Source: Ovis canadensis
Taxonomy: Eukaryota; Chordata; Mammalia; Artiodactyla; Bovidae
Length of the DNA: 64,000 nt
Direction of reading: 5' to 3'
Assembly: GCF_042477335.2 (NCBI RefSeq)
Contig: NC_091246.1
Location: 213,713,501-213,777,500, forward strand
The notes under the pieces: generated by a model
What the model saw: only the letters and a program-made list of their open reading frames with translations
What the model was told of the DNA's origin: nothing
Database searches by the model: none
Shown: in pieces, positions 1 to 10,936 of the stretch
Position numbering within the stretch: the stretch's first letter is position 1
Layout: the number at the start of each line of letters is the position of its first letter
Position numbers and translations under genes: made by a program

Positions 1-417
1 CAACAGGAATTCCTGGTAAGGAACACAGAACTTAGAAGCAACCACCAAGCAGAAGAATTTGGCAAAGGTCAGAAGGAGAGAGGGGAGGCCAGTCCATATG
101 TCCTACCAGCCTCAGAATCCTTCTTGTTGGAACCCATCTTGACTGAGCAATGCACAAGCCACCAAGAAGCATCTTGAGTCAGAATGATTGGCCAGAGACA
201 ACCCGGAAACTAACCACCACCACCATGAAACCCAAGACTGCAAGCCAAGTGGCAGAGCAGTTCTCCTGGGTGTCCTTACCCTGCAGCTCCCTTCCCATTA
301 CAGTCTCTTGCTTCGTCAGCACATGTACCTCCTTGGACAATTCATTTGAGTGCTAGACATGTGCCCACTTTTGGGCTCTGCAAGGTGTCCACTTTCCAGC
401 AACAATTATTTTGAGTT
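1..417 (+). mobile_element. Solo-LTR-like remnant, family A copy 1
   Basis: The stretch from about 205 to 415 aligns by eye with 18470-18672: a shared block with cagag-cagt/ggt-ctcctggg, then tgctt-gtcagcac-tgt, ctcctt-g-acaattca and a CA-type end. Two dispersed copies with the layout of an LTR 3' half (R-U5) argue for an endogenous retrovirus LTR. The left edge is outside or at the window start. The polyadenylation signal present in copy 2 is mutated here. The family name cannot be given without a repeat library. Confidence 0.45.
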
Positions 418-512
418 TTAATTACATATACATATTTTTTATTACATATACATTGCCTTATTTTTTAATAGGCGACGTGCTGTATATGAAAGCTACTTAT
501 TCTTAATTTCTG

Positions 513-1432
513 TTCAGTTCAGTTTAGTTCAGTCGCTCAGTTGTGTCCGACTCTTTGTGACCCCGTGAATCGCAGCATACCAGGCCTCCCTGTCCATCAC
601 CAACTCCCGAAGTTTACCCAAACTTACGTTCATTGAGTTGGTGATGCCGTCCAGCCATCTCATCCTCTGTTGTCACCTTCTCCTCCTGCCCCCTATCCCT
701 CCCAGCATCAGGGTCTTTTCCAATGAGTCAACTCTTCGCATGAGGTGGCCAAAGTATGGGAGTTTCAGCTTCAGCTTCAGTCCTTCCAATGAACATCCAG
801 GACTGATCTCCTTTAGGATGGACTGGTTGATCTCCTTGCAGTCCAAGGGACTCTCAAGAGTCTTCTCTAACACCACAGTTCAAAAGCATCAATTCTTTGG
901 CGCTTAGCTTTCTTCACAGTCCAATTCTCACATCCATACATGACTACTGGAAAAACCATAGCCTTGACTAGAAGGACCTTAGTTGGCAAAGTAATGTCTC
1001 TGCTTTTGAATATGCTATCTAGGTTGGTCATAACTTTCCTTCCAAGGAGTAACTGTCTTTTAATTTCATGGCTGCAGTCACCATCTGCAGTGATTTTGGA
1101 GCCCAAGAAAATAAAGTCTGACACTGTTTCTACTGTTTCCCCATCTGTTTGCCATGAAGTGATGAGACCAGATGCCATGATCTTCATTTTCTGAATGTTG
1201 AGCTTTAAGCCAACTTTTTCACTCTCCACTTCACTTTCATCACGGGCTTTTTAGTTCCTCTTCACTTTCTGCCATAAGGGTGGTGTCATCTGCATATCTG
1301 AGGTTTTTGATACTTCTCCCGGCAATCTTGATTCCAGCTTGTGCTTCTTCCAGCCCAGCGTTTCTCATGATGTACTCTGCATAGAAGTTAAATAAGCAGG
1401 GTGACAATATACAGCCTTGATGTGCTCCTTTT
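513..1432 (-). mobile_element. BovB LINE, 5'-truncated (3' portion)
   Basis: The left edge begins with the inverted BovB 3' tail (ttcagttcag...cgctcag) and continues through the antisense C-terminal reverse transcriptase region; a 120-residue minus-strand frame (867-1229) keeps part of the known BovB C-terminal protein. The copy stops in the RT region, so it is a 5'-truncated, dead insertion. A possible target duplication (ttattctt-aat) flanks it near 498 and 1431. Confidence 0.9.
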
Positions 1433-1728
1433 TATTCTTTAATGAACAATGTCTTTACATACATGTGCTTATATATCATCAAAGGGGGATGAACAAAGGG
1501 CAGTCTATTTCAAATTCTTTATTCCATGAAATAAAGCACTTGGAATTTTTAGTTATATTTAAAATGTATATCGGTAAAACCAAGGGGGAACTGCAAGTTA
1601 TGCTATTTTTTGTTTTTGGCAAATGCAAATTTTAGTCCAGAGATAATTTTCTTTTTTTACTGAATTTGAATAATTTTTTAAAAATTGAATATCATTCAAG
1701 AAAAATGTTTGTTTTAAAATGACTGATT

Positions 1729-2057
1729 TGGGCTTCCCTAGTGGCTCAGTGGTGAAGAATCCACCTGCCAGGGCAGGAGACACGAGTACGATCCCTGGTC
1801 CCGGAAGAACCCACATGCTGAGGGACAACTAAGCCCATGGGCCACAACTACCAAGCCCATGTGCTGCAAATACTGAAGCCATTGTACTCTAGGGGCCCAT
1901 GCCCTGCAATAAGAGAACCCACTGCAGTGAGAAGCCGAAGGACCACAACCAGGGAAGAGACCCACTCTCCGCAACTACAGAAAGCCCGTGCACAGCAATG
2001 AACAACCAGCACAGCCAAAACGAACTAACTAAATAAATCTTAAAAAAAAAAAAAAAA
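1729..2057 (+). mobile_element. CHR-2-type tRNA-derived SINE with poly(A)
   Basis: It starts with the tRNA-derived head (ggcttccctagtggctcag), carries box-B-like cgagtacgatccctgg, the CHR-2 body with repeated atgctgcaa/cacaac segments, and ends in a run of A. An 8-bp target duplication gactgatt lies at 1721-1728 and 2058-2065. Confidence 0.85.
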
Positions 2058-2113
2058 GACTGATTCAAGAAGTAAAAGCATGGATAGCAGTGATGTGACT
2101 AAATAGTTGCCTA

Positions 2114-2352
2114 GGACTTCCCTGATGGTCGAGTGGTTAAGAATCTGCCCTGCAATGCAGGGGACACCTATTGGATCCCTGATCCAGGAGGATTCCTGGA
2201 GGCTGGGCTTTGAGACAAGCCACTGCAATGAGAAGCCAGAACACTGCAACAAAGAGCTCCCACAGGCCAGAACCAAAGAAAGGGCTTGTGCACAGCCAAA
2301 ATGGCCCAGCACAGCCAAAAATGAAATAAATGAATAAACGTATTAAGAAAAA
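2114..2352 (+). mobile_element. CHR-2-type tRNA-derived SINE
   Basis: The head ggacttccctgatggtcgag and the body with cactgcaatgagaagcc and cacagccaaaa are typical. A 9-bp target duplication agttgccta lies at 2105-2113 and 2353-2361, which fixes both ends. Confidence 0.85.
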
Positions 2353-2361
2353 AGTTGCCTA

Positions 2362-2905
2362 AATTGTATCTTCAGCAGGCATATCAGTTTTAGTAAAATT
2401 AAGCTATTAATTGTTGATGTAGGGCAGGAAAAGAATCTTTCACCCCATCCATCAAAAGAGGTCCCTCTAACAAAAGACAGATGAACAACAAAAAACATAA
2501 AAATTTACATAATTTTAGATTTACATGACTTGAGAGACTTCATAAAAATATGCAGGCCTGAGGGAACAGTTGAACCTGAGTGTTTTTATGCTTGGTTTGA
2601 TGAACAGCCCAGTCTTGAGAAAATTAGATGGGATAGAAAAATTATGAACTAAGTGCAGTAAATTGGGGGAAATAGCAAGTCCCATCTGTTCAGATTCCCT
2701 CGGTGTCTTAGAGATGAGAATGCCCCTTTCATCAGTATAGGAAGGGAACCACGCACATGATGGTTTCATGGCTCAGGAGCAGCTCAGGACAACCTGTTTC
2801 TTAAATTCCTTCAGCTCAAAATATTCAATATGGCAACGTGCCACACTTTGGGGTGATGTATCCTGAGCCATGTCACTGGACAATTATCTGCAGAAAATAT
2901 TACAG
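2362..2905. other. No gene seen; unassigned old-repeat-like sequence
   Basis: There is no reading frame or exon that I can support. A segment around 2445-2540 resembles 4190-4290 (caaaaga-ag-t-aa... then gacttcata/gacctcaca), so both may derive from one old LTR-type repeat that I cannot name. Confidence 0.3.
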
Positions 2906-2907
2906 TG

Positions 2908-3198
2908 GGGGTTCCCTGATAGCTCAGTTGGTAAAGAATCCGCCTGCAATGCAGGAGACCCCAGTTCAATTCCTATGTCAGGAAGATCCCCTGGAGAAGG
3001 GATAGGCTGCTTCCTTTGTGGCTCAGCTGGTAAAGAATCCATCTTCAGTGTGGGAGACCTGGGTTCAATCCCTGGGTTGGGAAGATCCCCTGGGGAAGGG
3101 AAAGGCTACCCCACTTCAGTATTCTGGGCTGGAGAATTCCATGACTGTATGGGGTCACAAAGAGTCAGACAGGACTGAGCGACTTTCACTTTCATTAT
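2908..3198 (+). mobile_element. Dimeric Bov-tA SINE
   Basis: Two tRNA-derived heads follow each other (2909-3005 and 3008-3100), each with gctcagttggtaaagaatcc and gttcaattcct / gttcaatccctgg boxes, followed by the Bov-A body ending in agtcagacaggactgagcga. It forms an inverted pair with 3645-3964. Confidence 0.85.
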
Positions 3199-3431
3199 TA
3201 CATCAGACTGTAAACAAAGGATCTACAGTCAAATTGTTAGATATTAAAAATTGTTGAAGAAACAGTTCAATTTTTCTGCTTTTGTGTTATAACTATGTAT
3301 TTATTTTCCACTTTGTTTCCTGGCATAATTATGTAGCCAAAGTTGAGTAAATAAAAATTCTCACTACCTAGATTTCTTTTTGTTTCATTTCATGACATTG
3401 CTGGAAATTATTTGGTCATATTGAGGGGTAT

Positions 3432-3644
3432 GTGTGTGTGTTAGTTGCTCAATCATGTATGACTCTTTGTGACCCTATGGACTGTAGCCTGCCAGGTTCC
3501 TCTGTCTATAGAATTCACCAGGCAATAATACTGGAGTCAGTTGACATTCCCTGCTCCAGGGGATCTTCCCGACTTGGAGATCGAACCTACATCACATGTC
3601 TCCTGCATTATCAAGCAGGTTCTTTACCACTAGTGGACCTGGGA
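3432..3644 (-). mobile_element. Bov-tA SINE
   Basis: This is the antisense Bov-tA: Bov-A tail (gttgctcaatcatgtatgac), the middle block ggcaataatactggag, then the inverted tRNA head (gcaggttctttaccacta). Confidence 0.85.
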
Positions 3645-3964
3645 AAGTGAAGTGAAAGTGAAAGTCACTCAGTCGTGTCCGACTCTTTGCGACCCCACGG
3701 ACTATACAGTCATGGAATTCTCCAGGCCAGAATACTGGGGTGGGTAGCCTTTCCCTTCCCCAGGGGATCTTCCCAACCCAGGGATCGAACCCAGGTCTCC
3801 CACACTGCAGACGGATTCTTTACCAGCTGAGCCACAAGGGAAGCCCAAGAATACTGGAGTGGGTAGCCCATCCTTTCTCCAGGGGATCTTCCCTACCCAG
3901 GAATTGAACAGGGGTCTCCTGTGGTGCAGGCAGATTCTTTACCAATTGAGCTTTCAGGGAAGCT
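3645..3964 (-). mobile_element. Dimeric Bov-tA SINE
   Basis: An antisense Bov-A tail (cactcagtcgtgtccgactc) is followed by two inverted tRNA-type heads (ending near 3845 and 3964), the mirror arrangement of 2908-3198. Confidence 0.85.
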
Positions 3965-4389
3965 CCTTTTTAAAACTTGTTGAAGACTAAGTTAAATAAA
4001 AAATCTTCTTAGCTGTGTAAGGATAAACAAGAGACAGAGACAGGGAGAGACTCTCTACTTGTCCCAAGAGATATTGAGGAGGAGATTACTAAAAATCAGT
4101 GTAGTCCAGGTATCAATGTACTCGTACACCATTCCCATCCACATAGGGACCATCCAGATAATGTTACAGAGGAAAAACTCCCCTCTTAGGTTTCTTAGTG
4201 AGGCCTGTGAATTAAACTGACAAAAGATATATTAATAGGAAGAAAGGTTATTTCTCATGCACACAAGGACCTCACAGAAAAGAAACGAAAGCCTAAAGTA
4301 GTTAAGCCTGGAAGTTATACATCATTTTAACAAAGAGCAATAAGTTAAGGAGAAGTGACCAGGCCAAAAAAAGGTGAGTGATTGTGCTT
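3965..4389. other. No gene seen
   Basis: The sequence is unassigned. It includes a possible old LTR-like piece at 4180-4375; its reverse complement has an AATAA-type signal followed by a gaatta-cacaggcctc tail. Confidence 0.3.
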
Positions 4390-4537
4390 TTTAAAAAATA
4401 ATATTTATTTATTTATTTGGCTGTGTTGAGTCTTGGCTGCAGCATGTGGGATCTAGTTCCCTGACTAGGGATCGAACTCAGGGTCCCTGCATTGGGAGCC
4501 TGGAGTCTCAGGCACTGGACCCCAGGGAAGTTCCGAT
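4390..4537 (-). mobile_element. CHR-2-type SINE fragment
   Basis: The antisense order is A-rich tail (tatttatttatttggctg), body (gcagcatgtgggatctagtt), inverted box B (gggatcgaactc) and inverted head (cagggaagttcc). Confidence 0.8.
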
Positions 4538-4616
4538 GATTGTGCTTTTGTAGATGATACACTGAGGAAATTTAACTAGAAAATTTAGTGTGGTAGATAA
4601 GATTGTTTAGTAAGTG

Positions 4617-4962
4617 CTATGGTCTGAATGTGTCCCCCCAAAATTCATACACTAAGATAGTATTAGGAGAGGGGGCCTTTAGGGGGTGGTTAGGTAAGGA
4701 AGCAGAGACCTCATAGGTAGGATTAGTGCTCTTATAAGAGAGGTACAGAGAAATGCCTTCCTTGCCCTTTCTGCCTTTGAGGACACAGCAAGGTGCCAGC
4801 TATGAACCAGGAAAAGGGCACTCATCAGAATACCACCATGCTGCCAGCTTAATCTTGGGTTTCCCAGTCTCCAGAAATGTGAGAAATACTTATCTGTTGT
4901 TTGTCAGCTGCACAGTCCGTGGTCTTTTTCACAGCAGCATGAATAGACCAAGAAGTCAGTCA
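4617..4962 (+). mobile_element. MaLR-type LTR (MLT1/MST-like)
   Basis: It begins tgctatggtctgaatgtgtc and keeps the diagnostic order of MaLR LTRs: attcatac, tattaggag-gggcctt, ggattagtgctcttataa, gaggacacagcaag, tatgaaccagg, cttgg-ttcccagtctccaga, and a final aatagaccaag. These are eutherian repeats, much older than the BovB copies around it. Confidence 0.8.
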
Positions 4963-5248
4963 GGTTTATTATGCAGGCTCAAGTCAGTGCCATCTCCAGT
5001 ACTAAGAGTCATTCTCTTCCTGGTGCAGGAACGGGAGGTACCTGTACAGGTGGAAGATTAACGCCTTGCTTTTAGGCAGAAAGAGGGAGGGCAGAGAGTT
5101 CCTCCTGTGCCTGCTGCTTCTTAACTGCTTTCAGGTAAAATAATCCTTATGCCAAAGGGCATATTCTGGGTTGGCTTATGCTGATCCCCTTCAGTTACCT
5201 CATGGGCTCATGTGTCTGTCCCTGGATTTGTTCTGTGTTGGAGTTCTC

Positions 5249-5468
5249 AGCGGTTTAGTCACTAAGTCATGTCTGACTCTTGTGATCTCATGGATGGTAA
5301 CTTGCCAGACTCCTCTGTCCATGAAATTTTTCCAGCAAGAATACTGGAGTGGGTTGTCATTTCCTTCTCCAGAGGATCATCCTGACCCAGGGATCAAACC
5401 TGAGTCTTGAACCCAAGTCTCCTGAGCTGCAGGCAGATTCTTTACTGTGGAGCCACCAGAGAAGCCCC
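5249..5468 (-). mobile_element. Bov-tA SINE
   Basis: Antisense Bov-A tail, middle block (gcaagaatactggagtgggt) and inverted tRNA head. A 10-bp target duplication tggagttctc lies at 5239-5248 and 5469-5478. Confidence 0.88.
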
Positions 5469-5579
5469 TGGAGTTCTCTGTACTCCATTTAATTATTTTC
5501 TTTTTAAATCTCCCAGATGTGTAACTCTATACCTATGAAACAAGAACTCCCATTTTTGTTGTGATTTCCCCCACCCCGC

Positions 5580-5690
5580 CCAACTGCACCACATACATAG
5601 CTTGCAGGATCTTAGTTTCTCAGCTAGGGATTGAACCCAGGCTACAGCAGTGAAAGTACTGGGTCTTAACCACTGAACTGCAAGGGAACT
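5580..5690 (-). mobile_element. CHR-2-type SINE fragment
   Basis: The antisense body (catagcttgcaggatcttag) is followed by inverted box B (gggattgaaccc) and the inverted head (ccactgaactgcaagggaac). Confidence 0.75.
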
Positions 5691-5699
5691 CCCATGTGT

Positions 5700-7329
5700 G
5701 TGTGCGAATTTTTAAAAGAAATTTCAACTGCCCGTTTAGGTAGAGGAAGGACCCCTGGCTACGTAACCAGCATGGAGAAGGGCAATGTGAGGGGTGAGGG
5801 AACCAACATCACACAGTGCCCATGGAGATAGAAAGGACGATATGAGCAGATCCGACAGGGGAAGCCTGATTTGCCAGGTACGGCAGTCTTCCAGGTGGAG
5901 TTGTTGGAGGGGCTAAAAAGAGGCCAAGACCACTGTTTCTTTCAGCATTTGAAGACGCTTGGTGTCCTCATCCTGAAACGTCCGTGGAATGAGACATCAG
6001 CGGCCAGTTAAAGCTTGATCACTGTGCTGTCAGTGTCATGAGTGACACCTGACACCCACAAAGTCATTTTTTAAAATAATAACATTTTTCAATTGCGTAG
6101 TATGCTTATCATAAAAAAATTCAGAAAATGCAAGAGCATAAAACGAGAATTCATCTTTAGCTTCACCATTTCAAGAAATCAAAGCCTTGGAATTTTGGCA
6201 TAATTCTTTATTTTAAAAATGTTTATGTGAGATTAGATTGTACTTACAGTTTTATAACCTGCCCACTTCACTTACTCCAGGAGCATTTTCCATGTCATTA
6301 TAAGTTACTCAAAAATATGTTTTTTAAATGACTGCATAATATCACAATCTACAGATGTTCTTTAAGACATTTTTAAAGATGGCAACTTTACTGCCATCCT
6401 AGAACACAAAAATTGCAGTACCGTCAAACCTGTCTTCAAAGTAATTTCCAATACATCTTATACTGACACAAAGTTCTATCAAGTTTGATAACAAAAATGA
6501 GCACATTTTCAGAAATATTAAAATGAATTTAGACAAATAGAATCTGGTATTATCTGTCAACAAACAACTTAGAAAACTTTTCCCTAGAATTAAATAATAA
6601 TTTGATGTGTTATCCACTATATTTGTAGCAGTATAATTACAATAATGAGATGTATTTAATATGATGAGACTTTATATTTTGAAAAGGTTAAGTCATGGCA
6701 AACATGCTATTTGGTGGGGCCTAGCTATTAAGCCATTTAATATTTTCCATTTAAATGTTAAGAGCAAAGGAAGCAAAGTGGGGAGAAATGTTGAATTACA
6801 AGCATATTGAAATGGAATAATGAGAACTTCTCTATCATCTTCCAGAATTAATTAGCAACAGAGCTGCAAGTTATTTGCTTCAGTTAGATTCATGAACCCA
6901 CTCCAGTGAAGGCAAATTTATGGCATTTTAAAGCATAATTTAAAAAGCATACTTAATTCTTTCCTATCATATCAGCTGTCAAAATACTGCAATAAAATCA
7001 CACTTGGAATTTCCCTGAAAAAAAAAAACCACCCCAAATTATTATGGTAGGAAAGCACATAAGGGTGATCAATGCAAAGACCAGGACACCTGTGGCCAAA
7101 ACAGAACGTGGAAACGGAACTGAAGAAAGTACCCATTAGGAGAAAAAGTAGATTGATTAACACTGCACTTTAAGATAAAGAGCCCAGTCCTTAGAAAGGC
7201 ATGGACCACACATGTTCTAGAATTCTTTCCTCTCTAGGATAGAAATGCTCAATTTTGTGTTTAGTCACTTGTTTCAGAAAAGTAGAACATACCACATATT
7301 GACTGCAAAACACTGGGCATTAGGAAAAC
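5700..7329. other. Intergenic sequence, no gene; old L1-like tail inside
   Basis: No exon or sustained frame is supported. The segment 6080-6370 has features of an old L1 3' region: ataacctgcccacttc, a ccatgtcattataagtt block and tttttaaatgactgcataat. The rest looks unique and AT-rich. Confidence 0.4.
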
Positions 7330-7530
7330 CTGGTTTTCTGATTCCATCTGCTCGCCCACTGACCAGCTGAATGACTTTAAGTAAGTTTCTGAAATTCTTT
7401 AAGCCCTGATTTTCTTATCTGGAGAATGGGATAATGATACTATCTATATCATGGTGTTGTGAGTTTTCTATGACATATATAAAGCCACATAAAGAGTAAG
7501 GTCTCAATAAACGTTTATATTATTACTTGC
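7330..7530 (+). mobile_element. MIR SINE
   Basis: It follows the MIR consensus in order: cagctgaatgactttaagta, tttcttatctgg-gaatggga, taatgatactatctatatca, ggtgttgtgag, and a final ggtctcaataaacgttta-tattatta. This is an ancient mammalian SINE. Confidence 0.8.
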
Positions 7531-8468
7531 TCTGAATTGCCCAAGGTGCTGTTCACTTACACAATCTGTAAATGAAGTGCTTTTATTGTCCATACACTAT
7601 GTGACAGGGACCACAGTTACCTCCTCAAAATCCATTCCTTTCTTCTTTCTTATTATCAGAACCACAATTTTATTTAGCAAATAAGTATTGTTGTTGTATT
7701 CAGATAAATCAGATAAAGGTCTCAGTTTTCACAGATGCTGAGAATGACCATTAAGATTTATGCAGAAAACATGGGCTGGGGCTTCAAGGAAAGCAAGCTC
7801 TGCTTTGGAATTATACTTTGGAAGGCAACAAGATGACTGAAGATTCAGCAGCTCTTTAGGAGCTATAAGGGAAGGAAAAGTACAGGAGAGATGTTACAAA
7901 AAGCCTATACTTCTAGAGACCTCAGTCTTGAAATTCTTGAGACACTAAGTGCCAGCAATCTTCTACCTCCAAACTTATTGTTTATTAGAAATATAAGCCT
8001 TTATGTGTCTGGGTCACTACTACTTTGAGTTTGTTGCTGTCATATTTTACCAAATCAAATGACAACTCACATACACCAACACCATGCTAAAATCCCTGAA
8101 AAATACTGATGACTTCATTACTCAAGGTATCATTATAATCATAATAAAGTCTCATTGTGTGAGGTAAACTGAGTAAGTCTGTCTTGAAACAAACAAACAA
8201 AAGCTCTGAGAAGTTACCTGACAGTGCTATAAAGATGAAATGGAAAGAAAGCAAGCACATAAAGTGACTTGCCTAATAGAGTCCCTGGTATGTGTGACTA
8301 TTGGGTTTGTAGTGGCTGACATTACAGGGCTATCACACAGGGAATCAAGCTACAGATGATTTTGCCTTGTCCTTGGAGTAGAAAGTAGGGACAGTTATTT
8401 TTATAGCTCATCAGTTGACATTTTATATTATTGTTTTTCATCTGATGTATTCAATAGGATTTCAGCTC
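7531..8468. other. Intergenic sequence, nothing recognised
   Basis: I see no gene, RNA gene or clear repeat. Confidence 0.3.
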
Positions 8469-8484
8469 AAGAGTGATTGAGAAG

Positions 8485-8708
8485 ATAATCAATAGTCCAG
8501 TGGCTAAGACTCTACACTCCCATTGCAGAGGGCCTCGGTTCAATCCCTGGCCAAGGAAATAGAATCCCACATGCCTCTACCAAGAGTCTGCACACTGCAA
8601 CTAAAGACCCCACATGCTGCAATCAAGACTGGAGATCCCATGTGCTGCAAATAAGACCTGGCACAGCCAAATAAATAAATAAAAATAGCAAACTTTTTTT
8701 TTTTTTAA
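8485..8708 (+). mobile_element. CHR-2-type SINE
   Basis: The head is decayed (ccagtggctaagactctaca), box B is ggttcaatccctgg, the body has repeated catgctgcaa, and the tail is A-rich. A 16-bp target duplication aagagtgattgagaag lies at 8469-8484 and 8709-8724. Confidence 0.88.
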
Positions 8709-9116
8709 AAGAGTGATTGAGAAGGCCAGGCATAAAGGAGGGTCAATAGACTTCCTGAGACTGGAAGCTCAGAAGGAGTAACTTTGTACTCAGAGGATAT
8801 CAGGCAACAATTTATCATCTCCTGATGTGTTTCTGGACTATGAGAGAAATCACATCATTGTACCCTGAACTGACTGTGTCATGGTTCAGTGTCTAGGTAG
8901 GACGTGTATTCAGAAAAGCACAGCTGTGCCTGGTCCTGAGATGTTGGCTCATCATTGCCTGTTTCTTTACTCCTATTTGCTGGTCATACAACCTGCACAT
9001 CACAACACACAACAGGAATGAACTCAGTAGCTCTGTGTATTTTTGAACAGTGGAAACATCTACAAGGATTGTCTTCCCCAGTCTACAATGCCCAATGTGA
9101 TTAACAGATGACTCAA

Positions 9117-9239
9117 ATGGCAACCCACTCCAGTGTTCTTGCCTGGAGAATCCCAGGGACAGGGGAGCCTGGTGGGCTCCCGTCTATGGGGTCACACAGA
9201 GTCGGACACGACTGAAGTAACTTAGCAGCAGCAGCAGCT
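9117..9239 (+). mobile_element. Bov-A monomer SINE
   Basis: The Bov-A body starts atggcaacccactccagtgt, runs through gagtcggacacgactgaagt, and ends in AGC triplets (9226-9238), a common Bov-A 3' tail. Confidence 0.85.
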
Positions 9240-9806
9240 GAAACTTTCAGATGAACTGTCATTGCCAAAACCCTAAGTGAAGTCACAATTTATACACTGA
9301 GGAGAATTTTTTTTGGGGGGCGGGGGGGTGGTTAGTCTGTTTTAGCATTATATTCTTTTTAGTTAAACTGTAAAAGAGCAATAAAATGCCAGAGACAGCT
9401 CCCAGGTAATGTATATTTATCTTGTCTTAAGCTTATTCTCATTGGATTTAGGAGACAGGCCTCTCTGAAAATTACTATGTCATGAGACATTTTTGTGAAG
9501 CCATAGTGTCCAAAATGCTGTACAAAACACATAAAAGATAAGACTACTGCTTTCCCAGCATTTTGTCCTGTTTATCCAAACAGTGGCCTAATTTAAGTGG
9601 AAGGAAACATTTTCTATAGCAGTCATTCATAGTTAGGGTCATAAAAAGATAGTGTAAGAATTGGTAACCGCATTCTGATGTCATAAATTGTTTTATGATG
9701 TTAAAAAACAAGCTAACAGTTCTGTGGTATATAAAGGAATCACCCCTAAATCAAAGAGATTATGTTACCTCCATATAATGGAGTCTTCTGCAGGTGAGAA
9801 AGGAAG
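9240..9806. other. Intergenic sequence, no gene
   Basis: No coding or repeat signal is clear beyond a T/G homopolymer-rich patch at 9307-9330. Confidence 0.3.
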
Positions 9807-10044
9807 AAAGAATTTCTCTATAACACATCCTAACACCATACACAAAGATAAACTCAAAGTGGATTAAAGACCTAAATGTAAGATGAGAAACTATAAAACT
9901 TTTATAGGAAAATATAGAGTACTCAATGACATAAATCAAAGCAAGATCCTCTATGACCCACATCCTAGAGTAATGGAAATAAAAACAAAAATAAACAAGT
10001 GGGACCTGATTAAAGTTAAAAGCTTTTGCACAACAAAGGAAACT

Positions 10045-10315
10045 ATGCTTCTGCTGAGTCGCTTCAGTCGTGTCCGACTCTGTGCGACCCCACAGACAGC
10101 AGCCCACCAGGCTACCCTGTCCCTGGGATTCTCCAGGCAAGCACACTGGAGTGGGTTGCCATTTCCTTCTCCAATGCATGAAAGTAAAAAGTGAAAGTGA
10201 AGTCGCTCAGTCGTGTCTGACTTTTAGCAACCCCATGGACTACAGCCTACCAGGCTCCTCCATCCATGGATTTTCCAGGCAAGAGTACTGGAGTGGGGTG
10301 CCATTGCCTTCTCTG
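10045..10315 (-). mobile_element. Dimeric Bov-A SINE nested in L1
   Basis: Two antisense Bov-A monomers follow each other (about 10047-10180 and 10195-10312). A 10-bp target duplication aaaggaaact lies at 10035-10044 and 10316-10325, inside the L1. Confidence 0.88.
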
Positions 10316-10936
10316 AAAGGAAACTGTAGGCAAGGTGAAAAGACAACCCTCAGAATGGGAGAAAATAGTAGCAAATGAAACAACTGACAAAGGATTAATT
10401 TTCAAAATATACGAGCAGCTCATACAACCCAATACCAGAAAAACAAACCACCCAATCAAAAAGTGGAAAAAAGACCTAAACAGACATTTCTCTAAAGAAA
10501 ACATACAGATGGCTAACAAACACATGAAAAGATGCTCAACGTCACTCTTTATTAGAGAAATGCAAATCTACTATAATGAGCTATCACCTCACACCAGTTA
10601 GAATGGCCATCGTCAAAAAGTTTACACAAAATAAATGCTGAAGAGGGTGTAGAGAAATGGAATGCTCTTGCACCATTGGTGGGAATGTAAATTGATACAG
10701 CCACTATGGAAGATGGTATGGCGGTTCCTTAAAAAACTAGTAATAAAACCATCACATGACCCAGCAATCCCACTCCTAGGCATATATCTTGAGGAAGCCA
10801 AAACTGAAAAAGACACATGTATCCCATTGTTCACTGCAGCACTATTTACAATAGCTAGAACATGGAAGCAACCTAGATGTCCATCAGCAGATGAATGGAT
10901 GAAGAAGTTGTGGTACATATATATAATGGAATATTC

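Noticed and set aside
2908..3100. tRNA-like segments with A and B boxes (here and in many other places)
   Set aside because: They are heads of Bov-tA and CHR-2 SINEs with A-rich or Bov-A tails, not tRNA genes; acceptor stems do not close.
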